Positions 32,506 through 43,279 of a stretch of DNA of 64,000 nt are shown here, piece by piece (position 1 is the stretch's first letter; each line of letters begins with the position of its first letter). Source of the DNA: Amborella trichopoda (taxonomy: Eukaryota; Streptophyta; Magnoliopsida; Amborellales; Amborellaceae). The notes under the pieces were generated by a model. That model was not told the origin of the DNA, searched no databases, and was given only the letters and a program-made list of their open reading frames with translations. The position numbers were made by a program, and so were the translations under genes. The DNA is taken from the NCBI RefSeq assembly GCF_000471905.2, contig NW_006499883.1:3401468-3465467 (forward strand), read 5' to 3'.

Positions 32506-32889
32506 GGGTGAGGTTTGTATAGAGCCTAGGCTCTAAACAATCAAATTAGAGCTTACATTCAAATAGTATCAAGAAATGTGGTTTTAATGCTAGAATTCTT
32601 TGTGATGACTTTAAAATATATTTTCATCTTTATTTATAAAGTTTAAAGCTTGAAAAATAGTGTAGATTGACAGATCTATGAAAACTTGAAAATGGACAGT
32701 CCAAAAAAGCGTTACAAAATACACTATTTCCAAAACTTAAAATCAATTTTTTTCTGATGTCCATGTATCTTGATGTTTAGATGATCAATTTAAAGATATT
32801 TGAGCATCAAAACAACTTCTTCTAGTGAAAGTTTTGAGGTAGGCTCAAATTTGATTGTTTAGCGCCTCGGCTCTGTATAAACTTTTCTC
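32506..32889. mobile_element. MITE with 9-bp target duplication (family GTTTRTATAGAGCC)
   Basis: TIRs of about 45 bp: left GGGTGAGGTTTGTATAGAGC, right end the reverse complement of GAGAAAAGTTTATACAGAGC. Perfect 9-bp duplication TAAGTTAAA at 32497-32505 and 32890-32898. Length 384 bp, no ORF. A 9-bp duplication points to a Mutator-like (MULE) transposase in trans. Confidence 0.9.
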
Positions 32890-33984
32890 TAAGTTAAATG
32901 ACGTTATTCCAAATTTGAAACAATATATTTTTATTAAAAAACTTGTTGTAGGTTTAGAACATGAAATAGAAAGTAGAATTTGTATTATATGATGGGTTAT
33001 GTTAGGGTGCTCACACGATCTCCACTTGGATGGCTAGGATCTATCCAAAAATATCTAAGGGACAAGAACCCCATTTTATGAACATGAAAATCTAATCTCA
33101 TCCATTCCATGAAGCTCTAATGCAGTGTTTGTTGGTCATATGCTTTACAAATATAACTTTTTGCATAGTGAATCGGGGCAAAAACTAAATAATGATATCT
33201 CAGTCCTAGTGAAATTGTCTTTTGGATAATTCAGTACAGACTTCTACCCGTTTTATAAATGGTTAGTAGTGTTTGAAGGTATCAATGGGAATGGGATCCA
33301 CAACGTGCAACTGAGGTATGGGGTGTGCCAGAGCGACAACCTGATTCCCTTTCCCTAATCTTGGTGAATTTAATCCCATAAATTTGTTAGTTTCTTATTG
33401 TATTGATTTTGGATAATACTCTTGGAAAAAAACAATAAAGAGTAAAATTACTACATTATTAGGGTTCGTATACGATGAGTGCAATTAAAGTTTAGGTGGA
33501 AAATTCACAACCCCTTATCTGTCAGATGTGAAATATGAGAGTTGAGATGTATTTCTCATCTACTCGGGGTACGTCAAAGTTTGACAGACTTTTAATAGAG
33601 AACAACATACACCACAGCCACCCAAGTTCAAATTTGATCCCTTTTTGTTTTTTTTGTTTTTTGTGTTTATTATTACTATTATTATATTTTGGGCTTTAGG
33701 GTTTGGGGTGTTATGAATTTTTCATCCATAATTCAACTTACATGCATTTCCATATTATAGAGAGTGGATTGGAGGGTTCATATTCACACACATACACGTG
33801 TGTATGTGTTATGTGTGCTTACATACATACGTGCATATATAAATAATGGAAAAGTCTAACAAACACTGACAGCTATAACGAATAGTAATATAGGTGGAGT
33901 CTAAACCCTAAGATCATCATATCACTATATAAATTTTAATATTTTTTCTAGAGACCTTATCATAATTAAATTTTAGATGTGTGT

Positions 33985-34004
33985 NNNNNNNNNNNNNNNN
34001 NNNN
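33985..34004. other. Assembly gap (20 N)
   Basis: Run of 20 N after GATGTGTGT. True length is unknown; the preceding GTGTGT and nearby CACACA/TACATACA motifs (33780-33840) suggest a simple repeat at the gap. Confidence 0.99.
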
Positions 34005-34297
34005 CATTGTTTTTCTACAAATCAGAATAACCTAAAATTTTTAAAGTATATACATCTTACTGAGGTGCATTTAATAAAAATATAAAAAAATTTATTTATA
34101 ATAAATTGACCAAAATACCCCTGAAAAGTGAATACACACTCCAAATTGTTTTCATGTAAAATATTGTTTTTATAATTTTCAAAGATTCCCCTATTTTTTA
34201 TGAATACGCATTCCAAATTTCAAGTCATTCCAATTTATAGGAAAAAAATAAAAAATGAAATACTTGCATAGTATTTTCCATATATATATATATATAT

Positions 34298-34590
34298 GGG
34301 AAAAGTTTATATAGAACCTAACCTAGGCTCTAAACAATCACATTAAAGCCTACCTTAAAAATTTTACTAGAAGAGGTTCTGTTGATGCTCAAATATCTTC
34401 AAATTGATCATCTCAACATCAAGATGCATGGACTTGAGAAAAAAAATGGATTTCAAGTTTTGAAAATAGTGCATCATGTAACGTATTTTTTTTACCGTCA
34501 ATTTTTAAGTTATTCAAGTTTTCATATATCTGCTCGATCTACACTATTTTTGAAACTGGGTGTTGAAACCACACGCGATATAAATAAATA
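34298..34590. mobile_element. Truncated MITE of the same family in a TA microsatellite
   Basis: Starts GGGAAAAGTTTATATAGAAC immediately after (TA)n (34280-34297) and carries CTAGGCTCTAAACAATCACA, AGCATCAAAAC-equivalent and GATGCATGGACTTGAGA segments in the opposite order to 32506-32889. The far TIR is not recognisable, so it is 3'-truncated or diverged. Confidence 0.65.
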
Positions 34591-34653
34591 GAGAGTTTTA
34601 TGTTTATTATTTAAAAATATAAAGAGAGAGCTTTATGTTTACTATTTAAAAAT

Positions 34654-34946
34654 GGGTGCAGTTTGTATAGAGCCTAGGCTCTAAACAATCAAGCTATAGC
34701 CTACCTTCAAATAGTGTCGAAAAATGATCTATGAAATTGAAAATTTTGAAAATTGATAGTCCAAAAATGCGTTACAAAATACACTATTTTCAAAATGTGA
34801 AATCCATTTTTTCTCATGTCCATGCATCTTCATGTTGAGATGATCAATTTGAAGATATTTGAGCATCAAAACAACCCCTTAATGAAATGTTTTAGGTAGG
34901 CTTGAAGTTGATTGTTTAGAGCCTCGGCTCTATATAAACTTTTTTC
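34654..34946. mobile_element. MITE with 9-bp target duplication
   Basis: Left end GGGTGCAGTTTGTATAGAGC, right end CTCTATATAAACTTTTTTC. Perfect duplication TTTAAAAAT at 34645-34653 and 34947-34955. 293 bp, an internally shorter member than 32506-32889. Confidence 0.9.
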
Positions 34947-35411
34947 TTTAAAAATATATATCGAAGTTCAAGTTCTTTAATAAGGAATCCCAGTTTTGGT
35001 TTTGAGCATGTATAGTATGCTCCCTCAGGAGCATAGTTTACTTAACTGCCTAGGCTAGAAATCCTACTTTGGGTAGATTTTTTTCAATCTAAAATTTTTG
35101 AATTTGATTGTTTTCAAACAAAAAAAATAAAATTTGAGTTTTCTAACGCTTAGATCTCACAATCAAAAAATTGGATGGTCTCTATTCAATCTCGAGACAC
35201 TATTTTTTCAGGTGCATAGAGAATACAATTCGGGGTTTTTTAATTAGGATTAATCTATGGATCCCCAAAATTTGGAGTTGTAAATTAATTCTATTTGGGA
35301 TTTTACCCGAGAGATTAAATGAACATTCTACTCCTGTGGGAGTACGATATCTTTTTGGATTTAGTTTTATTCAGCAAAAAAAAAGATATTGGAGAAGGAT
35401 AATTAACGAAA

Positions 35412-35787
35412 GAAAAAAGTTTATATAAGGTTGCAACCTTATAATGTAGAGCTACGGATGCACCTCAAAAATCCATTGGAAAAGGTAGTTTTAGTGCTGA
35501 AAAACCCTTTGATTGATCATCTCGACATCGAGATGTATGACCATAAAAAAATAAAAAGATTTTAATTCTCAAAAATAGTGCATTTTACAACATATTATCT
35601 ACACCATCCATTTTCAAGATTTTCATATGTTTATAGATCTACTTGATTTTAACCATTTTTGAAATTTAAAATTTTATAATTAGATATAAAAATAGATTTT
35701 GAGATAATCCTAAGAACATTTTATATCAAAATTATATACCATGGTAAAATTTAAAGGTGCAAATGCATCCGTATGCCAACTGCAACT
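35412..35787. mobile_element. MITE related to 28682-29054, diverged
   Basis: Left end GAAAAAAGTTTATATAAGG, followed by TTGCAACCTTATAATGTAGA; inner motif CTCGACATCGAGATGTATGA shared with the family. Flanks TTAACGAAA (35403-35411) and TTAACGATA (35788-35796) form a 9-bp duplication with one mismatch. The right TIR is eroded. Confidence 0.65.
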
Positions 35788-36649
35788 TTAACGATAACCA
35801 AGAAGGTACAGTCCCGATAACTGTATACAAGTTTTCCTTACTCCTAAACGCATCATAAATGGTTCACAGATAAAATTTTATTTTCTTTTTTTAACAAGTT
35901 AAATGGACTATTTTATTACCTATTTTTACAAAAAAAAAATGGATTTTAAGTTTTTGAATACATAGATCTTGTCCTCCAAAAATTGGACTGTTTTTCTTCC
36001 ATAGGATGTTTAGTTTTTTGAGGGACATAGAGAGTTCTTATTTTAAATTTTTTTTCTTCTTTGAGGTCGGTTTTCAGGTTCTAAAGGCTACATCACCCAA
36101 ATTTGGGGGTCATTTTTTTTTCCTAACATGAGTTTAAACCAATGGAGTAAATAAACAATATGCTCCCACAGGAGGAGCAAATGTTCTCATATTCCAAATT
36201 TTGAAGAGTGGACAAAGTAAATACCCGGACAAACCTCCTAAGGTTCCAGTATTTTAAGACCCAAAATTTTTGGATCGCTTACCCATTGTAACCATCCAGA
36301 TCGACCGAACCAGTAGAAGTTAAAAAGTTACAAAAGATAAATGGAGGATTAAATGGGGGATTGGGAAAGTTCTATATCATAGCCCACTCATCCGAATAAG
36401 CATATTTCTCAATCAAGAGAAACACCCGTTTTTAAAACCCTTGTAGGTTACGAGGCTAAGAATAGAATATACCCACTCCTCAATGCTTTCAAACTCGGCC
36501 GGTCCAATCGGTACTATCCACTCAAACCGAAATCGGGCACTGGCCGATCCGATTTTCATCAGTTTTGGTGGTCTATATAAATCCTAAAATTTAAGATATT
36601 TGTTTGTACTGTGTTTTAAAAAAAAAATTATCATTTTGGAAAACAATAT

Positions 36650-38143
36650 AAAGGAGTCCTAATTTTTTTAAAACAAAAAGTCCTTAAAAATAAAATAAGA
36701 GGCATAATGTCCTGTATCTATCTCCTCTGGTTGAAAAAAACTCATCATCAAGTTTTAATATAGGCTAAGACGATTTTTTTGTTAGGCCCACAACCTTCTT
36801 CTATTGAACATTATGCTTCAAATTCTGGGATCTATACATCATTGGCCCAATCAAAACACAATGATTTGTGCATTGAAAATGATATTTGCAATCAGTTCTA
36901 TATTTATAAACGCTTCTAAGAAACCTCGAGGAAACGGTTTATTATACGTTGATGGAATTAACTATGACATTATGCTTGATTCAAAAATGTAAGCAATTAA
37001 AATTGCTATAGCACAGCGATATACCTGCTGAAATTGCCTTATTTCAGACCTAGAACATACCATGGTGAGGAGTATTGAATTCGATAGTCGAACTAACAAG
37101 TTCACTCATTGATTCTTCTTGGATCCCTTCATTGTTCTCTTGTTTTTTTTTAATCAAAGATTGGATATGCTACAAGATCATTTTTTTCATTTGTACATAT
37201 ATTAAAGATTGATAGCGAATCCCAATCTACTACATGTATTGGAAAAGACCTGCGTTAAAATTAGGAATGCCTACCTTTAATTTGAAAACCCTAGAATCCC
37301 TTATGTCTAGGTCTTTTATTACTTCCTCTTCACTTGACTCCTCTCACGGAGCACGCTAGTGAAAGCTACTTGACTTGAGAACCGCAAGTGATGCCCGCAA
37401 GTTTTTGTGCAAGCTACTTGACTTGAGAAATTCAATTTCTTCGTCTCTGGCATCAAGGGGTAGATCTATGAGATTTTCCATTGTGCAACCCCTTTCCACT
37501 GCTATAGGTTCATTGAAACACAAACCCTAAGTAAGAAATCAAGAAAACCTAGTTGAAATCAGCAAGAACTAGATTGAATTTCGCAAACCTTAGGCTCAAA
37601 TCAACAAAATTTAGGTTGAAATAAGCAAACCTTGCCCCAAAATCAGCATACCTTAGATTTGATTGCAAATTCCTACTCCTTGAATGAATACTTGGCTGTA
37701 ATAGCTATTAATGCAGATGGAATTCCTCAAAAAATAACATCTAATAGTCTATTGATTGGAAAATTAAATAGGAAACCTACAAGTCATGCTTCAATAGCTA
37801 TTCACTGGTTAAAACAAAAAATGATCCCAAAACTCAGCTCTTTAATCTAATATCTGAAGACCCCTATTTGCAATAAAAGACCTTTCTTAGGTCCTAAGAA
37901 ATCCGGACTCTATTATAAATAGCAGTCCTAATTAAAATACGTTGTGTAATAACATTTTTTTAATATTTCATAAGTACTATAACTACTTTTCTAACAACTT
38001 CTAAAATCTTAAAAATATAAAAAAACTAAGAATGCCTAAGAAAAATTTAAAACTATAAAAAATAATCTTAAAATTACAAAATTACATCTCTAAAATTTAA
38101 TAAGAAATCTTAAAAAATAAAAGGTAAATGTCCTGCATCAATT
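36650..38143 (-). mobile_element. Small non-autonomous LTR retroelement, copy 2
   Basis: Homologous to 21615-23452: ATTGGCCCAATCAAAACACA, CTGGCATCA(A)GG(G)GTAGATCTATGAGA and CAAATTCCTAC(C/T)C segments in the same order. The high repeat runs about 37709-38143 (AATGCAGATGGAATTCC ... CTGCATCAA). The low repeat is recognisable only for about 70 bp (36650-36716), so that LTR is truncated. The primer site is decayed to GGCTGTAATAGC. Minus orientation, like copy 1. Confidence 0.6.
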
Positions 38144-38512
38144 TACTTTCTACATGAATCTCACCTTTGATTTCCCTTCTGTTCTCTAATGCAATATAAT
38201 AAACTCTAGCTAAGGGGAGAACACTTAGCTCTTCAACAAATGCTAAAAATAAGTGCTTCAAAAAAACTTCAAGTGATTTTTGCTAGAAAACCCATTATAA
38301 ATGAGAGCATCTTTGAAGAAGTTTGCACTTCATGCAAATATCCATAATACCAGTGCTTGGGTAGCAAAAATCACTCATTCATAATAATATTTTTGTAACC
38401 GCTAGCAACAATGTTAGCTCAGCAATTATATTACTGAGCTAAGATTGTAGCTAGCGATTACAAAATTATTATTGGGTACTAGAAGTATCAAACTTTGTCT
38501 TGGCTTAAATAT

Positions 38513-39182
38513 CTCTTTATTCTCTATTTTTAACTTTCATATCTCATGAGACTTAAGAGTTGAAAATATTACTTGTAAGCAAAACATCTCCATCTTTTCT
38601 ATCTTACAACCCCCTGGACCCCTTTGACCATAAATTTTTAATTTGAACAAATACTAAAATGACACCCTATTCGAACTACATCTCTCTCTCTCTCTCTAAA
38701 ACTCAATCACTCTCTCTTCACTTCTCGATGAGTTTACCAGCCAAGGGGTTTAGCTTGAGCTCGAACAGGAGCACACTTCTTATGTGTGTGAGAGAGGTGA
38801 AGTTTTGAGAGAGAGATATGGAGTTTGGGTTTTAGAGAGAGATGGAGTTTTATAGAGAGAGATGGAGTTTGAGTTTTAGGGAAAGAGATGGAGTTTTGAG
38901 AGAGATAGACGATGATGTGAGAGAGAGAGAGATGGAATTTAGGTTTTAGAGAGAAATAGAGTTTTCAGAGATAGAGACAATGATGTGAGAGAGATTGAGT
39001 TTTAGAGAGAGAAAGAGATAGAGTCATTTCATAACTTGTTGAAGTCAATAATACATGGTCAAATGGGTTTAGGGGGTTCGAAGATAGAAAAGATGGAGTC
39101 ATTTTGCTTACAAGTAATATTTTCAATTCTTGAGTTTGATGAGATATAAAAGCTAAAAATAAGGGATAATAAGATATGTTTT
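38513..39182. mobile_element. TIR transposon inserted in block 2 (about 670 bp)
   Basis: Terminal inverted repeats of about 115 bp: left TATTTTTAACTTTCATATCT...TTGACCAT, right ATGGTCAA...AGATATAAAAGCTAAAAATA. Both contain AATATTACTTGTAAGCAAAA. The interior is GA-rich (GAGAGAGATGGAGTTTT units, 38800-39020). The corresponding place in block 1 (about 23805) reads uninterrupted GGCTTAATATATTG. Flanking CTTAAATAT/CTTAATATA gives an imperfect 9-bp duplication. Ends are uncertain by a few bases. Confidence 0.8.
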
Positions 39183-39644
39183 CTTAATATATTGTCGGGT
39201 ACTCCGATACTTAAAAACTCTTATTTTTTTCAACAGAAACCATTTTAGTACTATCAATATAGAACATATTCTTGTTTTTTTTCTTATAGAATCAACTTTG
39301 GCAGTCACAATACCAAATTAGTTTAAGTTACAAAAAGAAAAAAAAAGAAAAAAAGATTTTGTTTGGCACTAACATCACCAAACTTGATTCTACAAGAAAA
39401 AATATAGGTTTTTTGACAAAAGAAATAAAAGATTTTATTTGGTACAGAGAGTACTGAAAAAGACATTAACCGAAGACAGTGTTCGGCACTCACTGTACCT
39501 AACATTAGTTTTGCAATGACGAGGTTATAACATTAGTTTGAGACTCCCAATATCAATCTTACGAGCATTTTTGGGAAAACAATAATAAAGTAGGAAATAA
39601 GGAACAACATAGTAAAATTCAAAACTTATAGGATATTTTTAAAA

Positions 39645-39843
39645 AGTAATGATCTTATGAGACCCTCCCGCACTCATGTGTGTAGGACCTCAAAGGATTA
39701 CCATTAAATTTGGCGTAGATCTCTAGAAAAGTCAAGTCCCACACCAATGTGATGACGTTTTTAGATATCTGTACCAAATTTAATGGTGATCCTTTGGGGT
39801 CCTACACACATGGGTGTGGGAGGGTCTCATAAGATCATTACTC
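39645..39843. mobile_element. Short palindromic MITE (~199 bp) with 10-bp target duplication
   Basis: TIRs of about 78 bp: AGTAATGATCTTATGAGACC, then CTCCC(G/A)CAC and TGTGTGTAGGACC at both ends. Duplicated ATTTTTAAAA flanks at 39635-39644 and 39844-39853. The spacer between arms is only about 40 bp, so the whole element folds into a hairpin. Different family from the GTTTRTATA MITEs. Confidence 0.85.
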
Positions 39844-40080
39844 ATTTTTAAAATAGGAAAAATTTACAAAAAGACAATTATTTTTTGTACAAGGAGGTCA
39901 CAATCATTCTTGTCCCTAGAATTCCAGTTTGAGTGATTCGAAAAACGTCATTGAAAAGACTCGAAGTTCAAAAAACAAAAAATCATAGGACTTAACGACT
40001 AGCCCAAGCCATCCAATTAGAAATCTAAAGACTAGATGTGACCTCCTTGTAATAAAGTTAAATGGTCTCAATGTATATAA

Positions 40081-40471
40081 GGGTGCTGTTTGTATAGAGC
40101 CTAGGCACTAAATAATCAAATTAGAGCCTACCTTCAAATAGTGTCAAGAAATGTGGATATAATACTGAAAATCTTTGTAATAGCCTTAGAATATATTTCC
40201 ATCTTTATTTATAAAGTTTAAAGCTTCAAAAATAGTGTAGATCAACAAATCTATGAAAAGTTGAAACTCTTGAAAATTAACCATCCAAAATGCATTACAA
40301 AATAAACGATTTTCAAAACTTTAAACCCATTTTTTTTTCTCATGTCCATGCATCTTGATGTCGAGATGATCACTTTGAGGATATTTCGACATCAAAACAA
40401 TCTCTTCTAGTGAAATTTTGGAGGTAGGCTCTAATTTGATTTAGAGCCCCGGCTCTATATAAACTTTTTCC
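40081..40471. mobile_element. MITE with 10-bp target duplication (family GTTTRTATAGAGCC)
   Basis: Left GGGTGCTGTTTGTATAGAGC, right CTCTATATAAACTTTTTCC. Perfect duplication ATGTATATAA at 40071-40080 and 40472-40481. Same size class as 32506-32889 with high similarity, including TTCAAATAGTGTCAAGAAAT. Confidence 0.9.
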
Positions 40472-40903
40472 ATGTATATAACCCCTTTTAAATATCCCTA
40501 AAAATAAAAATATTTACATTAATTTTGCTTCTTACATGGGTTTTTTTGGAGTGCTTTTGTTTTGGATACATTGGCTTGATTTGTTAAAAGAAGGCTCGAC
40601 CCTTGTCCTTCCTCTTGCAAGCCGGGTGTCTCATCAATTGACTAAGGTCTCGGCAGTGATACAAATAAATGGATTCATTTTGTCCCATTAAACTAAAAAG
40701 GGTAATGAGATTGTATACCATAAGACAATTTATCTTCGTTAAAAAGAGGCTATAATTTATGTGGCCATTAGATGTCAAATTAAATAGCTTAAAACGTATC
40801 ACGAAGTTAGATAATTTTTTTTATGTTTTTTTTTTAAAAAAAACTTTAAGCCTCGTCATTGACATTCCTATGACCACTTGATTTCAAAGGTCACTGACAA
40901 GAG

Positions 40904-41400
40904 TGTATTGAGGATTGATGTCTTGTATTATGAGGAAATAGATTTGTCAATGTGGACTCAAAAGACGACTCCGGAAGGCCGTTAAAAGCCCGAAGGGCTT
41001 GAGGCCCAGAGGAGTGTCTGGCCAAGTAGACTCGGTGTACTCAGCCCCTGCGGTGAAAATTTTTGTACCCTTATAAGGGGTACTTTGAGAATTTATACCA
41101 TCTGCCTAGGACTATATATTGTTGCAATTGGTTATTTTTTAGGGTTAGAAAAAACGGATATTGGTTTTTTTTAGGGTTAAGGAAAAACGGAGATTTTGTT
41201 GTAATACGAAAGCAGAGAGAGGCGTGAAGAAGAAGGTCATTGTAACCATATTCTTCATTGTTAGTAAAGAAGCTTTCATCACCTTGTTGACATAGGCACG
41301 TTGCCGAACTACGTATATCTTTACGTTGTGATTGAGTGTCTCTTTCTTTTGTGTTTGTTTCTTCTTTCTTGTTTCGTCAATTGTTTTTCATTTTCTAAAT
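40904..41400 (+). mobile_element. Probable solo LTR inserted in repeat R
   Basis: About 497 bp of unrelated, GC-richer DNA splits repeat R between AAGAGTG and GTGTGAC. It has LTR-like layout: TGTATTGAGGATTGATG start, ACTATATATTGTTGC (possible TATA) and a pyrimidine-rich end (TTTGTTTCTTCTTTCTTG). Ends are decayed: the CA end may be GTTTCGTCA at 41380. No internal coding region, so a solo LTR is the simplest reading. Confidence 0.45.
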
Positions 41401-42104
41401 AGTGTGTGTGACTTTTTTGTACCAAAAACTGTGATAGATTAATCAAATTTCAAAGCTATTTAGAACTCGAAACTAAATTAAATTTGAGATCACGTGATAG
41501 AAAAGGCACTCCAAAGTTTTTTTTGGGCATCCCACAAAATATGTGATTTTTCAAGGCGGTGATAAGACCATGAATTTTAGTGATCCGGCTGGACACCAAT
41601 TATTTTGCTAAGGTGATAAATACTTAAAATGTTACTACATTATGTGCAAAATGCACAGCTGATGTCATAGCATTCCATCATCATTATCTCATTATAATTG
41701 GCTCTTTGAATTTTTCAATATTTCAAAGTGAAGAGAGAGACGAAGAGGAAGATCATTAATAATATTTAATGAACAACGGCTGGAACGTATTTCTACACTA
41801 TATAATCCAAAGATATAATGCATTCATTTAAAAAATGGATGCAAAATAAAGAGTCTATCTAACGGTCTAAATATTTTTTTAATATAATTATTATTTTTAA
41901 TTTTTATTTTTATTTTTTTAATATTCATGATCTCCCTATTAAATATTATATATACTCTAAAAATTAGAATTAAAATTTATTTAAAAAAAATATATTTATT
42001 GTAAGTCATGTAGGCTTGGCTGCATGCTAACCGTGTACATACTTAATACTAGCTTACCAATTATTGAATTGACTCGTACTTTCCAATCTCATTTTTTTTG
42101 TTGG

Positions 42105-42600
42105 GAAAGCTCTCTATGTCCCTTTACAACATAGAAGTTCTATCCTCCCCTTTAGCCAGCGGTCCATTTTTTAATAAAGGGCTAAGATTGCCCCAATCAC
42201 AATGTCTACATTGTTTTATTTTTAATTCTTTTCTAATAAACCATTTTGACACCAAATTTTGGACGTCCATTCCTCTATTAAACTTACACTAATGGAAAAA
42301 TACATAAAAATAATAATTTCAATAAAATAAAATGACCAAAATACCTTTGATATTTTTAAGGGGTATTTTGGTCATTATTTTTATCAAAAAATTATTGTTA
42401 ATATTTTTTATAGGTGCCCTCAATGAGAAGATGGCACGTACTAAATTTTTATGTTCAGAAAAATTGTATTAAAAAAACTAAAAATAAAATACTTTAAGAT
42501 GTCGGATCTAAGATCAAACGGTAAGTGGCTCACTTGATAAAAAAAATGGACGGCTGGATGGTAGGGGGATGATAGAAATTCTATGTTGTGGGGGAACAAA
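42105..42600. mobile_element. TIR element with ACAACATAGAA ends
   Basis: The left TTACAACATAGAAGTTCTAT, then CCTCCCC and GTCCATTTTTTAAT match the reverse complement of the right end (CCACAACATAGAATTTCTAT, then CATCCCCC and GTCCATTTTTTTTAT). Inner inverted repeats around 42330-42380 (GACCAAAATACC ... GGTATTTTGGTC) make the element strongly foldable. No ORF. Confidence 0.75.
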
Positions 42601-43279
42601 GCTTTTCTTTTTTGTTTAACCCGTGAGACCTGTACATTCCAATCTCATATTTTGTGCAGACCCATACTTTCCAATTTTTTTTTTTGTTTTTGCTTAACCC
42701 GTGAGTGCAACTACTTTTCCTATCCAAATCTCCATATCTCCATCAACTTTAATTGCTTTTCTGCGTATTCTATTTTTCTTTTTCTTTTTTTTTTCTTTTT
42801 CTTTTTTTTTTTCTTTTTTCTTTTTTTTTTCTTCGTATAATTCAATGGGAGTTGATAGGCTTCTATCCAAATTTTCAGAGTTAGTTTTGTTAATGTGTTA
42901 GTAAGGTGGTCTCAGCAGGAATGAAAACCACAATGCAGTGACTAGAGTGTAAGTGTGCTACCGCCACGAGCCAGCCACTTTTCCCTACTGCTTATCTGTT
43001 TTGCGTTATAAAGTTTTGTTTTCTCAAATAATTTCATTTGGTATCTAAGCCAAAAGGATTCATAATCAAGTAATTTAAAATTATTTGACATTTATATAAG
43101 GGCACGTTTGGATAGGAAAAAATTATGAATCCTAGATATTTGAAATCCAAAGAAATCTATGGATTTTCAATATCGATGATTTTTGTCATGGATTCCTCAA
43201 ATCTTTTGGTTGGATAAATTATACAAAATTTATGGATACCTTGCAATCACTTCCATGTCCATTGTTTGGTAACAAAAAT

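Larger units (their letters stand above)
40845..42780. repeat. Repeat R, copy 3, interrupted by two insertions
   Basis: Starts CTCGTCATTGACATTCCTAT. It is interrupted by an LTR-like segment (40904-41400), resumes at GTGTGTGACTTTTTTGTACC, and is interrupted again at about 42105-42600. It ends after AACCCGTGAG and CTATCCAAATCTCCAT. Confidence 0.65.

Noticed and set aside
33780-33840. CACACA/TACATACA palindromic-looking stretch as a regulatory element
   Set aside because: Simple dinucleotide variation close to the assembly gap is a sufficient explanation.
38680-39020. GA-rich run as an independent microsatellite
   Set aside because: It is the interior of the TIR element 38513-39182 and its units are too diverged for a simple repeat.
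42583-42901. Phe-rich ORFs
   Set aside because: Translation of a C/T-run (42773-42830).
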